From Cinclus cinclus (taxonomy: Eukaryota > Chordata > Aves > Passeriformes > Cinclidae), in NCBI RefSeq assembly GCF_963662255.1, contig NC_085059.1, positions 2,900,501 through 2,964,500 on the forward strand: a stretch of DNA of 64,000 bases. The letters run 5' to 3'. Under the pieces are notes generated by a model. That model saw only the letters and a list, made by a program, of their open reading frames with translations, did no database searches and was not told the origin of the DNA. This document shows positions 12,388 through 21,860 of the stretch, piece by piece. How positions within the stretch are numbered: the first letter of the stretch is position 1; each line of letters begins with the position of its first letter. The translations under genes were made by a program, and so were the position numbers.

Positions 12388-12910
12388 TGGAATCATGAAA
12401 TGGTTTGGGGTGAAAGGGGATTTAAAGATAATTTTATTTTACCCCCCTGCCATGTCAGGGACACCTCCCACTGTCCCACGCTGCTCCAGCCTGGCCTTGG
12501 GCACTGCCAGGGATCCAGGGGCAGCCACAGCTGCTCTGGGCACCCTGTGCCAGGGCATCACCACCTACACAGGGAGGAATTTCATCCCAATATCCCACCT
12601 AACCCTGCCCTCTGGCAGTGGGAAGCCATTCCCTGTGTCCTGTAAGCCATTTCTCTCCAAGTTTCCTGCAGCTCCTTCAAGGCCACACTGATGTCACCTG
12701 AAAGCTTCTCCTGTCCAGGTGAACAACCCCAGCTCTCCCAGCCTTTCCTCCCCGCAGAGCTGCTCCATCCTCTGCTCATCCTGGAGCCTCCTCTGGCTCC
12801 AGCAGCTCCAGCTCCTCCCTGTGCTGGGCCCAGGGCTGGGGCAGCTCTGCAGGTGGGGTCTCACCTGAGCACAGGGGCACAATCCCCTCCCCTGCTGTCC
12901 ACAGGGCTTG
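12388..12910 (-). mobile_element. CR1: CR1 LINE fragment (about 520 bp)
   Basis: Starts AATCATGAAATGGTTTGGGG. It then matches the CR1 antisense 3' region through CCCACGCTGCTCCAGCCTGG, the 'ccctctggcagtgggaagcc' word and the CCCAGCTCTCCCAGCCTTTC region. The part 12456-12545 is nearly identical to the CR1 piece that opens every tandem unit at 38,455 and after, so they belong to the same or a closely related CR1 subfamily. Confidence 0.85.
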
Positions 12911-13994
12911 GGGGACATCAAATCATGCAGGCACCAGGAAGGATTTGAGTGTTGGGAGCCAGTGAAAAGGTAAAGGGGGGGGGTGGGGGAGGGGGGGTGG
13001 GAAACAGCCCAGGCTCATTGTGACACTGTAAATGAAAAGCCAGACAAAGTCTGGAAATTCATTCATCTACATCACTCATGTTAAGCTTTAAAATGTTCCT
13101 GGTAGCCACTGGAAATCATTAAAGAAGTGACAGCTCTGTTCTCTGGAGGAGCAGGACTCAGAGTGGGGGGTACAGGAGATGCTTTAGCAAGAAAAATTCG
13201 CCGAAGCAGCCTCTAAGTCAGTGATTTCTCCGACTTCATCTGCACATTAAAAATGCAAGTGAATGCCTTTTGGTGTTAGCTCTGCTCCTGGATATGAGAT
13301 GGAGTCAATTCACAGCTCTTCAGTGGATAATACTTTTTGTTTTTCGCAGAGGCTGTTGAAACAGAATGGAAAATTAAAGCAATTTTTCCTGACAGCAATG
13401 CATAAACGTTGACCATGAAATGGTAAAGCAAAAAAACAAAACCAAAAGCAAGAACTGCTCGAGGAGTGTCTGAATTAGGCAGCAGCGAGTTCATTACAGC
13501 TCTCATTTGAATAAAGACAGGAGATGATGCCCTCGCTGTAATGGAAATGCTCTTCAAGTCCGAGCCATCCATGGCCATTACAGCCTGAAGAGGATTGTTT
13601 GGGAAGGAGATGGATGCACTCCACTCCCTGCTGGGGCTCTCCCTGCTCCCTGCTAGACAGATTCCCCCTCAGTGCTTGGGGTTGGAGGCAACTGAGTCCT
13701 GTAAATCTCTGGGAATGTTCTGCTCTGGAGCATCTCAGACCTTTCCCTGATGGCCCAACAGGGCACTGGGGTGGTGTGACCCAAAATCCTGCTTCTCAGA
13801 GCTTCTGGGAGGGGGTTAGAGCATTTAAAACTCAAGAGACATGAAAATTATGGCTGAAGGAAAGGCTTGGGATAGCAGGCACTTTACATGTCCCACATGA
13901 GTCCCCAAGGTGCTGCTGCTGACCCCCAGGCTTGTCCCTGGGAACTCTCTGGAAGCTGGAATGGGAGCACTGGGTGCATTCCAAGCCTCTGCCA
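12911..13994. other. Non-repetitive block, candidate conserved non-coding sequence
   Basis: After a G-rich run (12976-13002), bases 13020-13590 are AT-balanced and free of repeats, with words such as CATTAAAAATGCAAGTGAATG and CAATGCATAAACG. The look differs from the surrounding CR1-rich DNA and resembles deeply conserved non-coding elements. A 100-codon minus ORF (13276-13578) is probably chance. Conservation cannot be tested here. Confidence 0.3.
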
Positions 13995-14162
13995 GCACTG
14001 GCAGGCTCTGCCCAGGGATGGGTTGGAGTTCCCATCCCTGGAGGTGTCCAAGGAGGTGGCACAGGGCTGGTGACAATGTGGGCATCAGGCACAGCTTGGA
14101 TTCTGTGATCCTGGAGGGCTGTTCCAACCTCAATAACTCTGGGGTTCTGGGAATTCTGAGCT
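13995..14162 (+). mobile_element. CR1: CR1 LINE 3' fragment, sense orientation
   Basis: Reads GTTGGAGTTCCCATCCCTGG, AGGTGTCCAAGGAGGTGGCA, then GATCCTGGAGGGCTGTTCCA and CCTCAATAACTCTGGGGTTCTGG, the sense 3' end of CR1 with its terminal octamer region degraded. Confidence 0.75.
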
Positions 14163-14634
14163 CTTCCTTCCCTTTTGTGGGTATCAAGACTTTCCCTTCA
14201 TCCTTCCCCCAGCTCTCCAGAGCTGGTGCAGAGGAAAACTGAGAAACTCTGCCCCATGGTGGGGTCTGTGCTGTCCTGGTGCCACTGTCCCAGCAGTGTT
14301 ACACATCCCTGGGAGGGACGGGAGCGTCCCAAATTTTCTCATAGGTTTTTCCTTCTCCTTTGAGCAGGAATTAATGACTCCATGGTCTCAGAGGGCTTTT
14401 ACAACCAAAACGACCCCAAGGTCCGCAGCAGCTCAGCCTCATCCCGGTGACAGCCACGTCCAAGGTGCTCCCTGGAAGAGAATCCATGCGATCCCTGAGC
14501 TCGGGGGGAATCTCAGGGATGCAAGGATGCGGTGGCCAGGCTGCAGCCAAGGTTAAGTGTGTCGTGTGTCCCCGTGCCGCTAGATGTCCTTGTGGGAAAA
14601 GCCTTGGTGCTGCCCGCGGGCACGGGCGGCGGAG
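14163..14634. other. Intergenic DNA, no gene recognised
   Basis: GC-rich and relatively CpG-containing near 14570-14635. No ORF or element could be supported. Confidence 0.35.
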
Positions 14635-14800
14635 CCGGGAATTCGGGGAATTGAGGGATTTGAGGGAATTCAGGGAATGGAGTGAATTCAGAGAATTGAG
14701 GGTGTTCAGGAAATTCAGGGCACTGAGGGAATTGATGGAATTGAGGGAATCGAGGGAGTTTGGGGAATTCAGAGAATTCAGGGAATTCAGGGAATGGAAC
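14635..14800. repeat. Minisatellite, GGAATTCAG/GGAATTGAG 9-bp unit
   Basis: About 17-18 imperfect tandem copies of a 9-bp unit (GGAATTCAG, GGAATTGAG and variants). Translation gives repetitive EFRE or NSLNS-like strings on both strands, which explains the long ORFs at 14371-14944. Confidence 0.85.
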
Positions 14801-15261
14801 CCAGGGCACCTCTGCACCTCAGCTTTGGTTCTTCCACAGACAGCATCCCTGGATGCGGGGGAAAGCTCCAAGGAGCCCTGGGGAGGGCAGCGGGGAATGC
14901 TGCAGCCCCGGGATGCTCCTGTCCCTACAAACCCCAAGCTTTAGGAAAAGCTTTGAGAGGAGCTGAGTGCGAGGCGAGGCCTGGGCAGGGACAGCTTCCC
15001 ATGGCTCAGAATCCAGTGCACAACTCCTGGAGAGCCCCAAAATGTGGGAATCAGCAGCTGAACCCAGTGTCCGTGGGCTTTGGAGCACATTTTGTTGGGA
15101 ATTTGCTGTGACCGTGGTCCGGCTGTGCCACCACCCTGTCCCTGTGCCCCCGTGCTGGACCAGGACCATCCCCTGCTCCTCTCCTGCTGCATCCTTGGCA
15201 GTGGCAGCACTGGGAGCAGCAGAAGGTGAAACTCTGCAGAGAGGAGATTACAGCTCCTGTG
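14801..15261. other. Intergenic DNA, no gene recognised
   Basis: No exon or repeat identified. Confidence 0.35.
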
Positions 15262-15294
15262 TTTTTCTTTTTTTCTTTTCTCTCTCTCTCTCTA

Positions 15295-15322
<28 letters not shown>
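15262..15322. repeat. Polypyrimidine tract: (TC)n followed by poly-T
   Basis: TTTTCTTTTC then CT dinucleotides, then an uninterrupted T-run of about 28 bases. On the minus strand this is an A-rich tail and could mark a retroposed sequence, but I recognise no source gene next to it. Confidence 0.8.
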
Positions 15323-15325
<3 letters not shown>

Positions 15326-15624
15326 TCAAAGGAATGACTCCGTGTTTTTGGAAAGAATAGCTGCTCCAAAAAAATCCTGGTACAAACTTTTTCAGACTCC
15401 AGCATGGCTTATCACAAGATGTGCCGGGGCCCTGGTGGGAATGCAGGATTTTAACTCTTGGATGACTTCCCCAGCTTTAATAACTCACCCCCTTCCTCCA
15501 AAGGTTTGAATTAATCCTCAGAGTCCAGGGCAAATCTCAGTGGGAATCTGGGGAAAGCAGGCTCAGCCTGGTGCAAAGATGCTGGAGAATAAAGCTGGTG
15601 GTGCTGGATGCTGGGAGCTGAGTT

Positions 15625-16135
15625 CCAGCCCACTCCAGCCATTTTCCAGCTTTTTTTTCAGCCCGTACTAACCCATTCCAGCTGTTTTCCAGCCATTTTC
15701 CAGCCCATTCCTGCAGTTTTCCAGCTGTTTTCCAGCAATTTTCCAGCCCATTCTGGCAGTTTTTGAGCCCATTCCAGCCTCATTCCAGCTGTTTTTCAGC
15801 CCTTTCCAGCTGTTCTTCAGCTGTATTCGACCCCTTCCAGCCATTTTCCAGCCCATTCCAGCTGCTTTCCAGCATTTTCCAGCCATTGTCTAGCTGTACT
15901 CCATCCCATTCCAGTCATTTTCCAGCCAATTTCAGCCCATTCCAGTAATTTTCCAGCCTCATTGCAGCCCATTCCAGCTGTTTCCTAGTCCATTCCAGCC
16001 CTTTCCAGCTGTTTTCCAGCCGTTTTCCAGCTGTTTCCCAGCCGTTTTCCAGCTGTTTCCCAGCCCATTCCAGCCATTTTCCAGCTGCTTTCCAGCTGTT
16101 TTCCAGCTGTTTTCCAGCTGTTTTCCAGCCATGCC
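15625..16135. repeat. Minisatellite, CCATTCCAGCTGTTTTCCAG-type unit
   Basis: About 500 bp of tandem units of 10-11 and 20-22 bp made from TTTTCCAGCC, CATTCCAGC and TTTCCAGCTG. ORFs on both strands inside it (for example KQLENSWK-like strings on the minus strand) are repeat translations. Confidence 0.9.
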
Positions 16136-16782
16136 TGAGGTGTTCCTGCCACTCAAGCTGCAGCCTGGCAACCAGCAGCAGCATCTCTGCAGGAGAAAGT
16201 TGCCCAAACCAGGAGGAATGGCAATAAATAATTTCTGGGCCTTGATTTATGGGTGAACCTCCTCGTGCCTGGAGGTTTTGGATACTTGGATAGTCGGAAT
16301 TTCTGGGCGATGGAGAGATGTTCAATTCCAAGTGCTGGATTGCTAATTGCTGGGAAGAGGGGAGTTAGCAGCACACTAATCACTGAGAAATCCAACCTGG
16401 GAGAAGATGATGGAAACTCCAGTGAGAAGGGAAGCACAGAGGAACCCGAGACTGGAGCTGTGACAATGGAAATGGATGCAAATCCCACAATGGAAATGGA
16501 TGTGATTCCTGTGCTGTGGAGGGAGGGAGTAATCCCACAGCCAAATTTCCTGGGAGGGAAGCACCTGGAGGGAGGTAGCCTGGGGCAGACAGTGCTCAGC
16601 TTCCACCCAGGAGCCGGGAATTGCTGCTCTTGTGGAATTGCTGGAATTCCATACTTCCCTGAATCCCAGGGAGGATGTGGTTCACCAGATGTCTGCAGGG
16701 CTGGGCCCAGAAATATTGGGAAGTGCCAGAAACCTTCCAGAGACCTGGAAACTGGGTTGGCAGAGGGGTAAGGACAGGACTC
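16136..16782. other. Intergenic DNA, no gene recognised
   Basis: Only a short duplicated word (CAATGGAAATGGATG, twice at 16465-16505) stands out. No exon supported. Confidence 0.35.
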
Positions 16783-17000
16783 AGAATTACAGGATCCTCC
16801 AAGGTCATTGTCCAACCATTCCCCCTGCACTGACAATGTCCCCAAGCGCCACATGAAGGGATGGGCACTCCACCACTTTCCTGGACAGCTCTTCCTGATG
16901 TTTGACCACTATTTCAGCAGAGAAATTTTTCCAGTTATCCAGTCTGAGCCTCCCCTGGTGCAGCTTGAGGCCATTTTCCCTTGTCCTTATAATTCATGCA
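16783..17000 (-). mobile_element. CR1: CR1 LINE fragment
   Basis: Contains GTCCAACCATTCCCCCTGCA, CACTCCACCACTTTCCTGGA, GTTTGACCACTATTTCAGCA and GTGCAGCTTGAGGCCATTTT in CR1 order, antisense. This is a different CR1 subfamily from the 12.4-kb copy. Confidence 0.75.
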
Positions 17001-17224
17001 GTGCTGGGCATGATGGAAGAGTGGAACAGAAGGGGGGGAAAGGAATGGGACAGGAAAGGGATGACAGAGCAGGAGTCTGGACAGGAAACACCTGACAGCA
17101 GATCCTGTGCTTGGTTATTTTTGGGGAACCCCTGCAGCCACAGCACACTGGGGTCACCTGGAAAAGTGGGATAGGGTTTGGGAACAGCCTTGGAGCTGCT
17201 CCTGCCATGGCTCTGGGAAGGGAC

Positions 17225-17395
17225 AGGGAGCCCAGCATGGAGGGGGGGTCCCTGGCATGGAATGGGGGTCCCTGGCATGGATTAGGGGTCCCTGGCATGG
17301 AATGGGGGTCCCTGGCATGGATTAGGGGTCCCTGGCATGGATTAGGGGTCCCTGACATGGAATGGGGATCCCTGGCATGGATCAGAGACCCCCTG
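17225..17395. repeat. Minisatellite, 20-bp unit GGGGGTCCCTGGCATGGAAT
   Basis: About eight tandem copies of a 20-bp unit. Two versions, ATGGAATGGGGGTC and ATGGATTAGGGGTC, partly alternate. Copies are near-identical, so the array is probably length-polymorphic. Confidence 0.9.
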
Positions 17396-18639
17396 GCACA
17401 CAGATCCAGTGCTAGTCTCAGCCCACCCTGGTGACAGTGGCACCATACTGAAGGAGTGGCCAGGACCTCAGGGTCACAGCAAAGGAAGGGGACACAGTCT
17501 GAGGGCACAAGGGAAAGCCTGATGCTGTTAACCCATGCTGTGCCACACCATCACCTCCCCCCCATCACCCTGGCATGGGCTGTGCCCGCTGGGGGAGGCT
17601 CCATTGCTTTCACTGCTGGGACATTCCTGAGCTTTTCCTTGGCTCAGGTGTTTTTTCCTCAAGGTCAGACCCAGCATTGCCTTTGCTTCCTGCTGAGCTT
17701 GTTTCACTCTGAAACTCTCTCCAGGCTGGCCTTCCCAAACCTTTCTCCTGGGACTGCATCCCAGAACACCCAGAGGATGCTCAGGGACCAGATTTTCCCC
17801 TGGTGAGGAAGCTGCTGATGTCAGGGATGTGCAGGGATGCCCAGAGGTACCCAGGGATGCCCAGGGGTGCCCAGCAGCTCTGATCTTGCTGATATGGCAT
17901 CAGGCCAGCCATCCCATATCCCATCACTCTGGGAATGGAGGGTGGCAGGGCTCTGGGGATGCGTGGAGCAGGGCAGGAGGAGCACATTTGGTGGCTCAGG
18001 AACAGAGAGAGGTGCTGCTGGCAGCTCATTAGAGCCCAGAGCCCCAGCCCGTGTTCGTGCTCCTGGAGCCCTCAGCTCCCTCTCCTTCTCCTGTAATTGG
18101 GAGATTTGTCTGCCAGGATCCCTCCAGGGATGGGGCTGCAAGGATAGCAAGGGTTTAACAGCGCTTGCTGTGCCCACCCCCTTCCAAGTCTGCACCAGCC
18201 TGCCATTCCCAAATCCTTGGGCAGCTGGAGCGAGCAGCAATCCAAGCTCAAGCCTTGCTGCAGAAATAATGGAATCCCAGGGGGCTTCCTGTGACAGAAA
18301 CCTCGAGCAGAGCAGGACTAGGGGTGGGAAAGTTCCTAATTTTACACATCCTCAGCCTGTCCTGGGCATGGAAAGATGCAGGAGCTGCGCTGCAGGCTCG
18401 GAATGCAGCACAGGGAGGCTGCAGCAGCCCTGCAATCCCACAGGGACAGGGCTGCACAGATGTGCTTGGGGACAGCTTACAAGATTGTCAGCCCTTGTAA
18501 GCAAAGTATTTAGAGAGGGATTAACAACAATAAGGACACGGAGAGGAATCAGCGCCAAGCAGGCAGATGGGTGACCCCACAGGGACACTGCCCTGCACAT
18601 GGCCTGCTCATTGTCCAGCAGTGCTGGGGACAGCAGGCA
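17396..18639. other. Intergenic DNA, no gene recognised
   Basis: Bases 17825-17878 hold a small GGGATGCCCAG repeat. ORFs are open on both strands across 17820-18574, but no codon or splice pattern singles one out. Confidence 0.35.
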
Positions 18640-18935
18640 TGTCCAGGCTGTCAGGGACACCAGGAGTGTCCAGGGCATCAAGGACATCAGGGACATCAGG
18701 AGTGTCCATGGTATCAGGCAAACTGGGAATGTTCAGGGTGTCATGGACATCAGGAATGTTCAGGGTCTTGGGGACACCAGGAGTGCCCAGGGCCTCAGGG
18801 ACATCAGGGCATCAAGGACACTGGGAAAATCCAGGGCCTCAGGGACATCAGGAATGTTTAGGGTCTCAGGGAGACACTGGGAATGTCCAGGGCCTCAGGG
18901 ACATCAGGGACACCAGGAGTGTCCAGGTCAGGGGG
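18640..18935. repeat. Minisatellite, CAGGGACATCAGGAGTGTCC-type unit
   Basis: About 12-15 imperfect copies of units of 9 and 27-36 bp on GGACATCAGG and GTGTCCAGGGCCTCAGG. Overlapping plus-strand ORFs come from the repeat. Confidence 0.85.
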
Positions 18936-20334
18936 CACAGGAGGTGAGGGTGGTTCCCTCTCTGCTGTGCAGGGTTTGCAGCCACCTCTGACCCCTGGCA
19001 AGCTCCAGCTGGACAAGGAGGTCCCCTGGACCTGCAAACCAAATCCAGTGGGGATTTCTCCTCCTCCTCCTCACTTGTGCCAGGTCTCTCTGCTGAGGAC
19101 AGACCTTTCCTGGAGACCCCACGTGGGAGAGATTTGTGCATCAACCAGAACTTCTCTTTCCTCAGGCAGCTCTTCACATCAGCAAAAATGAGATTTCATC
19201 TCCTTTTCCCACTTTTCTGACCCTGCTGGGGATTCAGTGACACCCTCAGCCCTGAAGGAGATTCAGCTTTCCTCAGAGCTCATGGCAGGATCTCCAGCAC
19301 CCACATGAAACGTCCCAGGGATTTTGTTTGCAGCCACAGGAGCCACAGACCAGTGCTGATTTTGGGGAACAGCCTTTGGGGAGAAGCCACATCCCAAAAC
19401 AATTCTGGCTCTACTTCTGGAAACACAGAGCAATTCACAAGGTAACCCTCTTATAGAGCCGAGGATGAAGTGTTACATCCTGAATATGAGCAGGGAAATT
19501 ACGAGTGGCACCTCTGTCAATGCCACTGAATCCCTCCGAAATGAATTCTTGGGAAGGAATGAGCCTGTTAGAGAAGGAGATTTGCTGAATGCTGTGGATT
19601 TGCTTTTCCTTGCTGTGAGCAGGGGCAACGCAGCCAGACCTTGCTCCAAGGTCAAAAATAATCCATGTGAGTTTTCCAGCAAGTTCTTCCCAGTGTTTGG
19701 CCTCTTTGCTGGCAGAGCTGGGGCTGAGCCCGTTCCTGGGCTGGCAGAGGAGGTGACAGCGGGGTCAGTCACATCCTGCAGGGCACCAGTTAATCCATCC
19801 CACTGGGGCTGCACTGGGATGGGGTCAAAGCTCCCTGAAAAGGAGCTGGGGTCAGGGCCAGGGCGGGGTTCTGAGCGAGGTTTTGGAATGTAGTAATATA
19901 TTGAAAACAAAATGAAAGTTTTAAGGCAAATGTTTTGTCCTTCTTCTTCACTTTCTTCTTCGTAAGTTTAAGTAATATTTTGTAATTAGATCAACAAGTC
20001 CACATTGCGAATCAAAAGTAATTAATTGTTAAATTAAAAGTAAAAATAATTCAAGTGTCCATTTTTAATTAAAACATTTCACCTTATAAAGCCTTACTAA
20101 ACAAAATCTCCATTTTTAGCTTGTTAACTAAAAGTACTGTAAAACTCACCGTGACATAAATATAAAATAATAAAAATCTGAGTCCAAACAAAAAAATACC
20201 CTCTCTCATGCATTCAATCCCAACCCTAACAAAAAAAAGATAAAAAAGACACAGAGGAGCTGTTTGGACAGCCTGGAACAGAGTGGGAGAAGGCAGTGAC
20301 CTTTCACACCCACAGCACAAGAACCAGGGGGTCT
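18936..20334. other. Intergenic DNA, including an AT-rich block
   Basis: Bases 19465-19893 carry a 142-codon plus ORF and an overlapping 145-codon minus ORF. Neither has a recognisable domain. Bases 19900-20240 are strongly AT-rich with TAATTAATTG and AATTAAAA words, unlike the flanks. No element identified. Confidence 0.35.
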
Positions 20335-20580
20335 TAAAATTCCAGAATGGTTCGGGTTGGAAAGGACCTTAAAGCTCATCCCATCCCATCCCATCCCATC
20401 CCATCCCATCCCATCCCATCCCATCCCATCCCATCCCATCCCATCCCATCCCATCCCATCCCATCCCATCCCATCCCATCCCATCCCTACCATGGCAGGG
20501 ACACCTTCCACCATCCCAGGCTGCTCCAAGCCCCAGTGTCCAAGCTGGCCTTGGGCACTGCCAGGGATCCAAGGGAGTCA
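20335..20580 (-). mobile_element. CR1: CR1 LINE 3' fragment carrying a CCCAT expansion
   Basis: Opens AATGGTTCGGGTTGGAAAGG, continues CCTTAAAGCTCATCCCATCC, is interrupted by the pentanucleotide tract, and resumes at CCATGGCAGGGACACCTTCC through GGGCACTGCCAGGGATCCAA. Antisense orientation. Confidence 0.85.
20377..20488. repeat. (CCCAT)n pentanucleotide microsatellite
   Basis: About 22 perfect copies of CCCAT sit inside the CR1 fragment at the exact place where CR1 normally carries a single CATCCCATCC-like word. The perfect copies indicate recent expansion. Confidence 0.95.
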
Positions 20581-21725
20581 ATCATCCATGGGGCCACCTC
20601 TCCAGGAAATGTTCTTTCCATCCCGCACAGCGCTTGCTCACCACCCAATGCCCCCCAAGAGGGGAGCAGGAGGGGCTCTGCCCCTTGCATCCCACCTTTC
20701 CGGAGTGGTCTGGCTTTTGGGAAGGCTCAGAGCAGCTCCAGGGTGCCTTCAGTGGGGTTTCCATGTGACAGATGAGAAGGGGCTTGGTGACAGCCATGGC
20801 CACCACCCACAAATTTGTGCTGCTTTGGAGGATTCCCCATAATTTTGTGCTTCCCCTTTCCAGCAGCTGCTTCCCTCTGGAGTTTCCAGTGTCAAACGAC
20901 CTGGAGAGGGGCAGGAGCACTGAAAGGAAAACCTTTCAGCCAGCTCTTTATTCCCAGAACTTTTCACCCCATGCAGCTGTGGAATAGAAACGAGATTTTT
21001 CTCAGGTGAATAAAAATACCTCGAGGCTTTAATGAGAACATTAAACTCGGTTTCATCTGCTCCGACTGGGGCCACGAGGTCCTGGAGCAGAACAAACATC
21101 TTTGGTCCAATTAGTGGGGGAAAAAAAAGCCCTTTCCCTGACAGGTTGTTCTTGGAATTCCCTTCACTGTGTCACCTCAAGCAGGGACACTTTGTTGTGC
21201 ATGGAGCAGTTTCCAGCTCTCAGGGACATCTGGGATAATCCTGTGAGGTTGGGATAATTCTTTGTGCCACGGATACCTCAGAGCAAGCATGGAAATAGAG
21301 GATTCACACTTTTCAGGGATAAAATGTTGCTGTTTCCATATGAGTTCAGGTGTCCAGGGGCAATATTTGCTCCATCTCCCACAGTTTCCAGCTATTTCTC
21401 CATAATTTCTACCTTTGTGGCTCTTTCAACAGGGATTTTAGGACTCTCAGCAAGTTCTGAAGGTCAGGGAATACCAAGCAGCTCCAAATCATGTGTGTGG
21501 ATGAGGGATTCATTTGGATAAACACACCTGGATAAAAAATTAAAAATAAAAAAAAAATTTAGAAAAGTGGATTTCTGCTCCAGGTTTTAGTTTAATGCTC
21601 AGCTGTGGCTAGGCCTGGTCCATCGTGAGCCCCCTCCCTTCAGCTGAGCACACTGGGATGTGCTCCCTTGCTCCCTTCCCTCATTCCTGCAGCTTTTCCT
21701 GCCTTTGGTGACCCTTCTCACCATC
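20581..21725. other. Intergenic DNA, no gene recognised
   Basis: No exon, RNA gene or repeat could be recognised. Confidence 0.35.
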
Positions 21726-21860
21726 TCATGGAATTGCTGAGGTTGGAAAAGACCTTTGGGATCATCAAGAACAAGATCTCACCACTAAACCAAGTCCTCA
21801 AGAGACATATCCACAGGTTTTTTGAGCAATTCCAGGGAATCTCCAGCTGCAATCTCCAGC
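21726..21860 (-). mobile_element. CR1: CR1-like LINE fragment
   Basis: CATGGAATTGCTGAGGTTGG, AAAGACCTTTGGGATCATCA and AACCAAGTCCTCAAGAGACA correspond to an older CR1 3' region in antisense orientation. Identity is low. Confidence 0.6.

Noticed and set aside
14371..14944. Repetitive ORFs (NSLNSLNS and REFREF strings) on both strands
   Set aside because: Caused by the 9-bp GGAATTCAG minisatellite.
17225..18935. CRISPR-like arrays
   Set aside because: Direct repeats here are contiguous minisatellites without unique spacers, and the genome is avian.
19465..19910. 142-codon plus and 145-codon minus ORFs
   Set aside because: Both strands are open at once and neither shows a domain. More likely intergenic sequence.
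20347..20842. HPIPSHPIPS-type ORFs of 142-161 codons
   Set aside because: Translation of the CCCAT microsatellite inside CR1.
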